Positions 9,120 through 17,032 of a stretch of 64,000 nucleotides of DNA are shown piece by piece; position 1 is the first letter of the stretch, and every line of letters starts with the position of its first letter. The stretch is from JBCDGZ01 sp038750655 (GTDB lineage: Bacteria > Bacteroidota > Bacteroidia > Chitinophagales > Saprospiraceae). Below the pieces are notes generated by a model that saw only the letters and a list, made by a program, of their open reading frames with translations, had not been told where the DNA came from and did not search any database. The position numbers and the translations under genes were made by a program. The stretch is from NCBI GenBank assembly GCA_038750655.1, contig JBCDGZ010000010.1, positions 1 through 64,000 on the forward strand, given 5' to 3'.

Positions 9120-10781
9120 CTATTCTTTCTCTAACATCACAATTTGGCTGATATGAGTGATTTCTGCTTCTACTCGGCGATTTTGGCGGCGCAGTTCATC
9201 GCTCGAATTGTCATTCAAGGGGTTTTCTGCGCCCATGCCGACCGTCTTGATTCGTACGGGATTGATTCGGCGCTTGTAGACCAGGTATTCTTTGATGGCT
9301 TCGGCCCGTTCTTCGGATAGCTTTTGTAGGGCTTCTTTTTCTCCTTGGTTATCAGTGTAACCGACAATGCGGATGTAGAAGTTGGTATTTTTCTTCAAAT
9401 AATCGGCTAGCTTATCAACGGCTGGATAGGAAGACTTGAGCACAACAGCTTTGGACTGCTCGAAGAAGATGGGGTCGAGCTTGATTTTGGAGCCTTCTTC
9501 GATGGGATGTACCTTCAGGTCAACTTTGTACTCTTTGTAGTAGACATAAGATTGTTTGAAGGCAATTGTCCGGGGTTCGGCGGTGAAGCCGGGCTTTTCG
9601 GCGACAAGGGTATACTCCGCTCCTTTGCGGATGGTCATGCGGTAGGAACCGTCGTCGGCAAAGTAGATATTGCGGTGCTTGGATTGGGTCATACCCGAGA
9701 GCACCTTAGCGTCGATGGGCTTGCCCGTCTTGGCATTGATCACCCGGCCTTTGACCACCACGCCAATTGGATTAGGCGGCGCAATTTTGACTCGAAAAAT
9801 ATCACTGGATCCATCTCGCTTGGAGGTAAAATAAAGATAGCCCGTATTGACATTGAAATAAGGTTGGCTCTCGTCAGATTTGGAGTTGATGGGCGCTACA
9901 AAACGGCGAGGCTTTGACCAATCGTCCCAGGTTTTGCCATCACGGTAGACGACGAACAGATCGCTTCCCCCCGACGAACCCATTCGGTTAGAGGAGAAAA
10001 AGAGTGATTTATTATCAGCTGAAAGAAAGGGATTGGTCTCCCGCCGTGAAGAATTGATCACCGATCCCATGTTTTTGGGCGTCGACCACTCCTGATCTGA
10101 AAGGCGGAAAGAAATGTATAGGTCTGTTTTTCCCCGAGAGTCGCTCCGCTCCATCGCTAGTATAATCACACTACCATCCTGGCTCATCGTCATACTGACA
10201 TCAGGGCCGGAGTTATGGTAATTATTAATGGTGATGGGTTCGGGGAACGACCAATTGCCATTGGCATACTGTCGAGATACAGAAAATCCTTTTCTCATGC
10301 CTCCCTCTTCTACAAACTGATTGAGCAGGATGACTTCATTCTCCGAAGGGGTCAAAGAGCAGACACTATTGGGGAGTGCATTGTTTAGTGGATATTCTGG
10401 ATGAGCGATGCTATCAAAGACGCTGCTACTGGACTTGGCCACCCAAATGTCCTGGTTAAAGCTAGACTGTTCGGGATTGGTGATATGACGCTTGGCAATG
10501 GTGGAAAAAATGCCCTTGAGGTAGTCGCGAAAACTGGCTTTGGGCATCTCCTTAGACAAATCTTTACCCTTTTCGATCAATGTACTCTTGTATTCTGGAT
10601 ACCCCACCCTGGTGAAAAACATTCTGTCTCCCTCCAAATTAACCACAGGCGATATTTCATCGTAATCATCAGTATTGATGCCTGCATGCAGCTTTTCGAT
10701 TTGGTAATCGCTCTGAGCAGAGATATTGGTGATCATTGATAAGGAAAGGAGGCCGCACAATAGTTGCTTGACAATGTTCAT
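9120..10781 (-). CDS. OmpA-family outer-membrane protein, PorE-like
   Basis: The product has 553 residues. Order: signal peptide (cleavage after ISAQ, residue 23), beta-propeller/PD40-type repeats at about 40-335 (SQDGSVIILAM, SADNKSLFFSSNRMG, YFTSKRDGSSDIF), a carboxypeptidase-regulatory-like domain at about 339-424 (VVVKGRVINAKTGKPIDAKV), and a C-terminal OmpA peptidoglycan-binding domain at about 432-545 (GYTDNQG, RRQNRRVE). PorE, which links the T9SS to peptidoglycan, has propeller, regulatory-like and OmpA domains in this order but also an N-terminal TPR domain, which is missing here. It could be a PorE relative or an unrelated peptidoglycan anchor. It is followed closely by the promoter of the next operon. 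Confidence 0.75.
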   Translation of the reverse strand: MNIVKQLLCGLLSLSMITNISAQSDYQIEKLHAGINTDDYDEISPVVNLEGDRMFFTRVGYPEYKSTLIEKGKDLSKEMPKASFRDYLKGIFSTIAKRHITNPEQSSFNQDIWVAKSSSSVFDSIAHPEYPLNNALPNSVCSLTPSENEVILLNQFVEEGGMRKGFSVSRQYANGNWSFPEPITINNYHNSGPDVSMTMSQDGSVIILAMERSDSRGKTDLYISFRLSDQEWSTPKNMGSVINSSRRETNPFLSADNKSLFFSSNRMGSSGGSDLFVVYRDGKTWDDWSKPRRFVAPINSKSDESQPYFNVNTGYLYFTSKRDGSSDIFRVKIAPPNPIGVVVKGRVINAKTGKPIDAKVLSGMTQSKHRNIYFADDGSYRMTIRKGAEYTLVAEKPGFTAEPRTIAFKQSYVYYKEYKVDLKVHPIEEGSKIKLDPIFFEQSKAVVLKSSYPAVDKLADYLKKNTNFYIRIVGYTDNQGEKEALQKLSEERAEAIKEYLVYKRRINPVRIKTVGMGAENPLNDNSSDELRRQNRRVEAEITHISQIVMLEKE

Positions 10782-10925
10782 CAGTGTGTTCAGTTAAAGT
10801 TGGTTTTCAAATCGGGTTATCAATTTGTCTAGAGGGTGAGGTAGACAATGAGGGGTGAAAAGGTTAATTCAAAAACGCACTTTAAAAATAAATTGTTATA
10901 GCGGGAATACAAAAAATTAGCAGGA

Positions 10926-12551
10926 TTAAGTAAAAATTGGGCGGAAAGCAAAGGCTTTTCCGTCAAAAAGGCCCTGATCGCTCAGCTTCAACTCCGGGAT
11001 AACCAGCAGCGCCATGAAAGATAGGGTCATGAAGGGACTGGTGAGCGTACAGCCCAATTCGGACTTGACCATCGCATCGATTTCGGCATACTGCCTGGCG
11101 ATCAGATACCCATCCTCATTGCTCATAATCCCGGCTACTGGCAAGGGGAGCACTATTTCCCGCTCCTTGCTAACTGCTGAGATGCCCCCCTTATGCTTGA
11201 CAACCAGGTTAACAGCTTGACAAATGGCTTCATCATCAACACCAAGGGCAATGATATTATGGGAATCGTGCCCAACGCAAGAGGCAATGGCCCCTTGTTT
11301 TAAACCAAAGTTGTGAATAAAAGCCAATGCTGGGGGCTGATCAGTATAGCGATTGACGACGGTCATTTTCAAAATATCGCGCTCTGTATCTGACAAGGCT
11401 TTCCCCCCAACGATCCGCGCCGCCGCCACAAAGCTCTCCGTCACAATCTCCCCGTCCAAGGCTTTGATGACCTGTATCTGCTCCCCGTGGGCGGGCAAGG
11501 CAAAATCCCCCACCGCCTTCGGCCTACAATGGAAATTATTCACCACCTCCGCCGGCACCCGCTCAATCAAAGTCGCCCCACCTTCGGCCACCAACTGCCC
11601 ATCAATATAAGTCGCCTGCACTGTAAACTCCTCCAATTCTCCTACTACAATAAAATCGGCCGGGTCCCCCACCCGAAGCAACCCTACATCCAATCCATAA
11701 TGCTCCACTGGATTGAGGCAGGCGGCCCGAAGGGTATCGAAAAGTTCGCAACCCTCCCGCAAGGCCCGCCCTACCAGCTGATTAATATGCCCCAGGATCA
11801 GGTCATCCGGATGCTTATCATCCGAGCAGAATAGGATGCGATCGGGATATTGGGGCAACAGATGAATTAGAGCATCGAAGTTTTTGGCCGCACTCCCCTC
11901 TCTGATTAAGATTTTCATGCCCAGTTGGATTTTCTCCAGCCCCTCTTCGTAGCTGAAGCACTCATGGTCAGTGCTGATGCCGGCGGCGATGTACTGGCGG
12001 GCCTCCTCGCCGCGCAGTCCGGGCGCATGTCCATCGATGACTTTCCCAGCCGCTTGCGCAGCGGCAATTTTGGCCATCACCTCTGGGTCTCTGAAGAGCA
12101 CCCCAGGGTAATTCATCATCTCTGCTAGATAGCGGATGTCGTGAAGGGCCAGCAGTTCCCGAATCTCTTCGACGTCGATGCGGGCGCCGGCCGTTTCGAA
12201 GGTCGTAGCCGGAACGCAGGAAGGCGCCCCGAAGTTGAACTTGAAAGGCACCTGCTGGCCATTATTGATCATGTAGTGAACGCCGGGGCTACCGAGTACA
12301 TTGGCAATTTCGTGAGGGTCGGAGACGGTGGCGACTGTACCGTGTACCACGGCTAGTCGGGCAAACTCCGAGGGTACCAGCATGGAGCTTTCGATGTGAA
12401 CATGGGCATCTACAAAACCCGGCAGTATATAACGATCGTTGCTGCCTTCGACTGCTTCAATAGACTGGATGCGACCTTCAGCGATACGCAGTTCTCCAAA
12501 ATAAATTTTTCGATGATGAATATCTACGATGTTGCCCCGAAGTGTTGTCAT
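10926..12551 (-). CDS. ade: Adenine deaminase
   Basis: This enzyme deaminates adenine to hypoxanthine in purine salvage. The product has 541 residues. The amidohydrolase metal motif is in GFVDAHVHIESSMLVPSEFA, which is diagnostic of the Ade family. Later family elements include DGHAPGLRG, STDHECFSYEEGLEK, CSDDKHPDDL and the C-terminal SCVGHDSHNIIALG. The ATG at 12551 is chosen because MTTLRGNIVDI matches the family start and because a full promoter sits just upstream, leaving no room for the longer reading frame. That promoter lies only 4 bases from the ATG. The gene follows the M48 gene but has its own transcription signal. Confidence 0.93.
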   Translation of the reverse strand: MTTLRGNIVDIHHRKIYFGELRIAEGRIQSIEAVEGSNDRYILPGFVDAHVHIESSMLVPSEFARLAVVHGTVATVSDPHEIANVLGSPGVHYMINNGQQVPFKFNFGAPSCVPATTFETAGARIDVEEIRELLALHDIRYLAEMMNYPGVLFRDPEVMAKIAAAQAAGKVIDGHAPGLRGEEARQYIAAGISTDHECFSYEEGLEKIQLGMKILIREGSAAKNFDALIHLLPQYPDRILFCSDDKHPDDLILGHINQLVGRALREGCELFDTLRAACLNPVEHYGLDVGLLRVGDPADFIVVGELEEFTVQATYIDGQLVAEGGATLIERVPAEVVNNFHCRPKAVGDFALPAHGEQIQVIKALDGEIVTESFVAAARIVGGKALSDTERDILKMTVVNRYTDQPPALAFIHNFGLKQGAIASCVGHDSHNIIALGVDDEAICQAVNLVVKHKGGISAVSKEREIVLPLPVAGIMSNEDGYLIARQYAEIDAMVKSELGCTLTSPFMTLSFMALLVIPELKLSDQGLFDGKAFAFRPIFT

Positions 12552-12555
12552 AGGG

Positions 12556-12585
12556 CAAAGATACGACGAAAATGACTTAGCGCAA
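12556..12585 (-). promoter_or_regulatory. Promoter for ade, implying a leaderless mRNA
   Basis: On the minus strand: TTG (12583-12585), 19 bases, TATCTTTG (12556-12563), 4 bases, ATG. Both consensus boxes match perfectly. The -33 box lies in the last codons of the upstream M48 gene. Transcription should start at or within a base or two of the ATG. Confidence 0.75.
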
Positions 12586-13368
12586 CAGCGCCTTGATTCG
12601 GTTGTGTTCTCTGCTTTGTTCCTGCTTGGGCGCACAGCCTAGCTCTTTGGCCTTGGCTTCGATCTTCTCGACACGGTTCGAGGGGTTGGGATGTGTGCTG
12701 AGGAATTCTGGCGTACCACTGCGGCCTTCCATCTTGCGGAAAAAGCCCGCCGCTCCCGTCGCGTTGTACTTGGTATTGCAAAGGTAGATTACCGAATAAG
12801 CATCAGACTCCGATTCGTGGCTGCGGCTAAAGCGCAGGTTAACCAAGCCAGCGGCGATGTCCCGTATATTTCCTTGCTGCCCCAGTGCTGCTTCGGCTAG
12901 GATACCTATTCCAAAAGACTTGGACATCTGTTTGGTGGAGTGGCGACGGTCAGCGTGCGCAATCTCGTGGCCCATAACCCCCGCCAGCTGATCCTCTGTA
13001 TCGAGAAATTTTATCAAACCGGTATAAACATAGATGTACCCTCCCGGCGCAGCAAAGGCATTCAGGGTTTTGTCATCATCAATGATTTTGACTTCCCACT
13101 TGAATTTATCTTTATGCTGTACAGCCCCGCTGTTGAGGATATTACGGGTCATGGTTCTGATGTAACGATAGACCTCCTCATTGCCCCGCTCCCGTAGAAC
13201 GGGGTATTGAGATGGATCATTGGCGATCTGGTCGCTGACTTGCTTCCCTAGTGCCATATCATCTTCGATGGGGAAAAGATTGAAATTACCAAGAGGCTTT
13301 TGATTGCAGGAGGATAGGAAGAGTAAAGTCCCCGCAGAAACAGTGAGAATCAATGACTTTATGGACAT
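12577..13368 (-). CDS. M48-family metalloprotease lipoprotein (BepA/YfgC-like)
   Basis: The product is a 263-residue zinc endopeptidase of family M48. The lipobox is LSSC (Cys21), so it is a periplasm-facing lipoprotein. The conserved NAFAAPGGYIYVYTGL is at 103-118. The zinc motif HEIAH is at 134-138, with the third ligand Glu185 in SHESESDA. A C-terminal STHPNPSNRVEKI is typical of the family. Relatives such as BepA act in quality control of outer-membrane proteins; that role here is inferred. The ATG at 13368 opens the lipoprotein signal; an upstream start would add an untypical N-terminus. A degenerate homologue lies at 58.7 kb. Confidence 0.9.
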   Translation of the reverse strand: MSIKSLILTVSAGTLLFLSSCNQKPLGNFNLFPIEDDMALGKQVSDQIANDPSQYPVLRERGNEEVYRYIRTMTRNILNSGAVQHKDKFKWEVKIIDDDKTLNAFAAPGGYIYVYTGLIKFLDTEDQLAGVMGHEIAHADRRHSTKQMSKSFGIGILAEAALGQQGNIRDIAAGLVNLRFSRSHESESDAYSVIYLCNTKYNATGAAGFFRKMEGRSGTPEFLSTHPNPSNRVEKIEAKAKELGCAPKQEQSREHNRIKALLR

Positions 13369-13477
13369 GAGCGTTGATTTTTCTTTAATGAACGGAATAT
13401 TGGACAAACAATAGTAGAAATCCACAAGTTTAAAACTTTTTTAACCCAGGTGATAGGGAAAATTTTAGAATTTGGCC

Positions 13478-14608
13478 TTAGATGGCCGCGCCGATACCGA
13501 AGGAAATATACTCAGCGGTGATGACGTGTGCCTTGAGGTATACGCCCAGGTAAAAGCGGGTTTTGGGACGGCCGAAGGCGGGGAGGTAGTAGCGGGCGCC
13601 GAGCTTATTGTACCAAAAGCCAGGCTTGAGGAAAGATTTTTTACTAATGTAGATGCCGCTTTGGAGTAGGATACTCAGATTGCCCATCAGGATTTCATCG
13701 GCGGCAAAGAGCATAATTCGCCGAGCGCCCTGTCGGGCCTCCTTTTCATTGTTGAAGGAAAAAGTATCAAAACCGAATTTGTAGACCCCTCGGTTGAATT
13801 CATAGTCGACTCCGAGTAAGAGTCGGTTGTGGGGGCTGAGCTGGTAGAACCCAGCGATGGAGGCAATGTAGATGGGGTTGCGGGGGCCGCCGAAGGTCAG
13901 CATTTCCCGGAAGGCCAGGCCGAAGTGGAGGCTTAGGCCCAGGCGTCTTTGGACCGGTTCGGGCTGCCAGCTTTCCTGCAGTTGGTTGAATTCGCTTGGT
14001 TGGACCGGACGCGGGGTGTAGCTCATGCCGAGGTAGAAGGCTGGAATGTTGAGCCCAAAATTGGGTAGCTGTACCGAACCATTAGAAAAGTGGGTAAAGC
14101 TGATGCCGGTGTTCAGCTTCCATTTTTGCTGCAGTTGATGTTCTATACCAATCCGAAAGCCGGTGACATTATTGAATGTTGAGCCGATGGCGTTGTTCTC
14201 AGGATTATCGATGGGGTCAAAGTGCTCGCTCAGCACGGCTACACCGGTACCGACCATAAATCGAATGTCTGTGCGTTGGCGGTCCAGCAGGCGGATACTG
14301 ATATTGGGTAAGATGCCGAATGCTTGCCCGAGTTGCTCTTGATTGCCTAAGGTATGGAACAAAAAGTTGACGCCCAGATAGGGATAGCGATTGGGGCGGT
14401 GCCAGTTCTTTTTGCCGTAAGTTTGAAATTTAACTTGGAGGTGTATGCCGTAACTATTACTGTAAGGGCCAATAGTTATATTGGAAGTATGCTTGATAAT
14501 GCGGCCAATGTGGACGCTCGGCTCAAGGGCAATACCCTTGCCGAACTGGGCAAAGCAGGCAGGCATTTGACCTATCCCAAAAAGTAGTATGCAGAGGAGG
14601 ATTCTCAT
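13478..14608 (-). CDS. PagL-like acyloxyacyl hydrolase / outer-membrane protein
   Basis: The product has 376 residues with a signal peptide (cleavage near CFAQ, residue 21) and alternating amphipathic strands typical of an outer-membrane barrel. The segment FTHFSNGSVQLPNFGLN (171-187) matches the PagL lipid A 3-O-deacylase signature HxSN...PNxG. His173 and Ser175 correspond to the catalytic pair, but the Pseudomonas PagL catalytic Glu position is Asn187 here. The protein is about twice the length of PagL, with an extra C-terminal region of beta strands. Activity on lipid A is possible but unproven. It is divergently placed from the OmpH chaperone genes. Confidence 0.7.
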   Translation of the reverse strand: MRILLCILLFGIGQMPACFAQFGKGIALEPSVHIGRIIKHTSNITIGPYSNSYGIHLQVKFQTYGKKNWHRPNRYPYLGVNFLFHTLGNQEQLGQAFGILPNISIRLLDRQRTDIRFMVGTGVAVLSEHFDPIDNPENNAIGSTFNNVTGFRIGIEHQLQQKWKLNTGISFTHFSNGSVQLPNFGLNIPAFYLGMSYTPRPVQPSEFNQLQESWQPEPVQRRLGLSLHFGLAFREMLTFGGPRNPIYIASIAGFYQLSPHNRLLLGVDYEFNRGVYKFGFDTFSFNNEKEARQGARRIMLFAADEILMGNLSILLQSGIYISKKSFLKPGFWYNKLGARYYLPAFGRPKTRFYLGVYLKAHVITAEYISFGIGAAI

Positions 14609-14932
14609 GGAAATCTATCGTGGCAGCGCAACAAATATCTACAAATTCGGCCAATCTTCTTCCTCTAAAAGTTAAAACCTTTAACGGCTGGGTTAAACAA
14701 TAGTTAAACCAACCAGTAGTGTTTAGTAATGTTGATATATAAGTTGCTATTTTATAGTGATTTGCGAAGAGAGTGCTCGCCACAAGGTAAAAATAAATGT
14801 AACTTTGGTACAGTATTCTCAGTCTTAATGCTAGTAATTGATGACAATAAAATTGTAATTTTGACGGTCTTAATACAATAAGATTTAAAATTGTCTCCAA
14901 ATACTTTTATGAACAATATAATACTCAAGATC
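14609..14932. promoter_or_regulatory. 324-bp divergent intergenic region with candidate promoter elements
   Basis: The region separates the PagL-like gene (minus) from the first ompH (plus). It holds two plus-strand TAnnTTTG matches, TAACTTTG at 14800-14807 and TAATTTTG at 14856-14863, neither with a TTG at ideal spacing. It also holds three GTTAAA(A/C) motifs at 14671, 14692 and 14703, the first of which forms an inverted repeat with TTTAAC at 14680-14685. No RNA gene or small ORF with coding character is seen. Confidence 0.45.
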
Positions 14933-15448
14933 ATGGTAAAGAAATTCATCTTCACTTTTGCATTTGCCGCTCTAATGGCTTTCACAATGACTGCCCAGCG
15001 AATTGCCTACGTAGATGTAGCTGCTGTACTGGACAAAGTGCCCGAATATAAGCAAGCTCAAAAACAATTGGACGATTTAGCACAGAAGTGGAGAAGCGAA
15101 ATTGCCCAGGAATACGATAAGATTAAGGGGATGTATAGCCGTTATCAAGCCGAGCAGGTGCTGCTCAGCGATGATGTCCGCAATCAAAAGGAGGAAGAAA
15201 TTATGGCTAAGGAGAAGGAAGTTCGCGAAATGCAGAAGAATAAGTTTGGCCCAGAAGGTGCCCTATTCAAAAAGCGCCAAGAGCTGGTCCGCCCTATTCA
15301 GGATCGGGTTTACACCGCCATTGAGGACTATGCGAACGATAAGGGCTTCGATTTCATCTTCGACAAAAGCAGCAACACCGGTATGATATTTACCAATGCT
15401 CGCTACGACAAAACAGAGGATATTATCAAAGGCCTAGGATTAGAATAA
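14933..15448 (+). CDS. OmpH/Skp-family periplasmic chaperone, copy 1
   Basis: The product has 171 residues and a signal peptide (MVKKFIFTFAFAALMAF, cleavage near MTAQ). The mature protein follows the Skp plan: a short beta segment (RIAYVDVAAVLDKVPEYKQA), a long charged coiled coil from about 40 to 120, then a returning beta segment (FDFIFDKSSNTGMIF). Skp-like proteins hold unfolded outer-membrane proteins in the periplasm. The ATG at 14933 gives the cleanest signal peptide; ATG at 14909 and TTG at 14891 also lie in frame. It is followed by a second OmpH gene and murI, an order common in Bacteroidota, where bamA usually precedes; bamA is not here. Confidence 0.88.
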   Translation: MVKKFIFTFAFAALMAFTMTAQRIAYVDVAAVLDKVPEYKQAQKQLDDLAQKWRSEIAQEYDKIKGMYSRYQAEQVLLSDDVRNQKEEEIMAKEKEVREMQKNKFGPEGALFKKRQELVRPIQDRVYTAIEDYANDKGFDFIFDKSSNTGMIFTNARYDKTEDIIKGLGLE

Positions 15449-15458
15449 TTAATTCGCT

Positions 15459-15489
15459 TTGGCTACTCCAAAAGAAAGCTGTATTTTTG
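15459..15489 (+). promoter_or_regulatory. Promoter for the second ompH gene
   Basis: TTG (15459-15461), 20 bases, TATTTTTG (15482-15489), a full consensus match. The second copy can therefore be transcribed separately from the first, with a 5' untranslated region of about 80 bases. Confidence 0.75.
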
Positions 15490-15575
15490 CGCCTGCTGAT
15501 TAGGCATTTTATCATAAAAAATCCCAGCAGCCGTTTTCAGCGCATTCATTTAGAAATCATTTAAAACGTTAAACG

Positions 15576-16085
15576 ATGAATAAGATATTCAAGATTAGCT
15601 TTTTACTGCTGGCCTTTGTATGCTTGATGAGTACAGCAGCAGATGCACAAAAATTTGGTTACCTCAACTCTCAAGCCATCCTTGCGGACATGCCAGAGGT
15701 GAAGGAAATGCAGTCTAACCTGGAAGCTCTGCAAAAGCAACTACAGAAGCAAGGCCAAGCTATGGTAGCTGATTACAAGAAACAAGAACAACAAGCCGTA
15801 GAACAAAAAGAATTGGGTAAACTGTCGCCCGTCGATGAGCAAACGCTACTAGAGAACCTTCAGAAGAAACAGGAAGAAATCCTTAAATTCGAGAAGGAAA
15901 TGCAGCAAAAGCTGGCGGAAAAAGAACAAAAACTGTTGGAGCCTATTCTCGAAAGAGTAAATAACGCCATCTCTGATGTGGCCAAAGAAAATCAAATGCA
16001 GATGATCTTTGAGCAAGGAGTGCTGTTGTATGCCGACGAGACGCAGGATGTGAGTAACCTTGTAAAAGCTAAGCTCGGCATTTAA
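15576..16085 (+). CDS. OmpH/Skp-family periplasmic chaperone, copy 2
   Basis: The product has 169 residues with a signal peptide (cleavage after ADAQ) and the same Skp architecture as the preceding gene: FGYLNSQAILADMPEVKEMQ, a Gln-, Lys- and Glu-rich coiled coil of about 80 residues, and the closing MQMIFEQGVLLYADETQDVS. Identity to copy 1 is low outside the fold, so this is an old duplication. It has its own promoter and is 14 bases from murI. Confidence 0.88.
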   Translation: MNKIFKISFLLLAFVCLMSTAADAQKFGYLNSQAILADMPEVKEMQSNLEALQKQLQKQGQAMVADYKKQEQQAVEQKELGKLSPVDEQTLLENLQKKQEEILKFEKEMQQKLAEKEQKLLEPILERVNNAISDVAKENQMQMIFEQGVLLYADETQDVSNLVKAKLGI

Positions 16086-16099
16086 TGCTGCATCACTGA

Positions 16100-16915
16100 T
16101 TGTTGAAACAGAACAGTAAACATATACAACCTATTGGAATCTTCGATTCCGGCATTGGCGGCCTTACGGTCGCCAATGCTATTATTAGGGCTTTACCCGA
16201 TGAGGAGATCATCTATTTTGGTGATACTGCCCACCTGCCCTATGGCGATAAATCAGCAGATGCCATTCGTTATTACTGCCTGAAGATCGTGAAGTTCTTG
16301 CTAGACAAAAACTGCAAGATGATCGTCATCGCCTGCAACTCTGCTTCTTCAGCCGCCTATCATGTCCTGCTGGACTTTTTTGAAGGCCAGACGTCCTTTG
16401 TTAACGTAGTTGATCCACTAGTCAATCAGGTTGTCGAAAAACAGTATCGCAAGGTAGGGGTGATTGCCACTAAGGCGACTATCAACTCTGACATCTATAA
16501 ATACAAATTGCTGGAGCAGCAGTCTGATCTTCAGATTGCCTCCCTGGCTACTCCCCTCCTCTGTCCTATGATCGAAGAGGGCTACTTCAACGCCGAAATT
16601 GGCAGCACCATCATCGAGAATTACCTCTCCGATGAATCCCTGCAAGGCATCGATGCCCTGCTGCTGGCCTGTACGCATTATCCACTCATCCGCTCACAAA
16701 TTGAAGCCTACCTCGGCAAAACAGTCGAAGTACTGGATTCTACCCATGTTGTTGCTCAAACGGTTCGGGAGAGGCTGGCCGCCGCAGGCCTGTTGAATGA
16801 TCAGCAGCGCCGCGCCCACCAGTTCTTTGTTTCTGACTATACCCACTCCTTTGAAGAGACAACACGCATTTTTTATCGGCAAAAAATCCACTTGGAACAC
16901 TGTGCCATCTGGTAA
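16100..16915 (+). CDS. murI: Glutamate racemase
   Basis: This enzyme interconverts L- and D-glutamate for peptidoglycan. The product has 271 residues. Asp16-Ser17 are in GIFDSGIGGLTV, and the two catalytic cysteines are Cys79 in IACNSAS and Cys191 in LACTHYPLI. The only possible starts before the essential GIFDSG are TTG codons at 16100 and 16103; an in-frame TGA at 16097-16099 excludes anything further upstream. A TTG start is therefore required. It probably forms an operon with the second ompH gene. A 117-base gap without a clear terminator follows. Confidence 0.94.
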   Translation: MLKQNSKHIQPIGIFDSGIGGLTVANAIIRALPDEEIIYFGDTAHLPYGDKSADAIRYYCLKIVKFLLDKNCKMIVIACNSASSAAYHVLLDFFEGQTSFVNVVDPLVNQVVEKQYRKVGVIATKATINSDIYKYKLLEQQSDLQIASLATPLLCPMIEEGYFNAEIGSTIIENYLSDESLQGIDALLLACTHYPLIRSQIEAYLGKTVEVLDSTHVVAQTVRERLAAAGLLNDQQRRAHQFFVSDYTHSFEETTRIFYRQKIHLEHCAIW

Positions 16916-17032
16916 AAGTCGACTGAGGTAACAACAAAATGCTCGCTTTGCGCACGAAGTGCTGCATTAGGCGAAAAGTTTTTGCTAACTTGAGGGTTCG
17001 TTTAATGATGATTGGTCCACTATCTTGGAATT

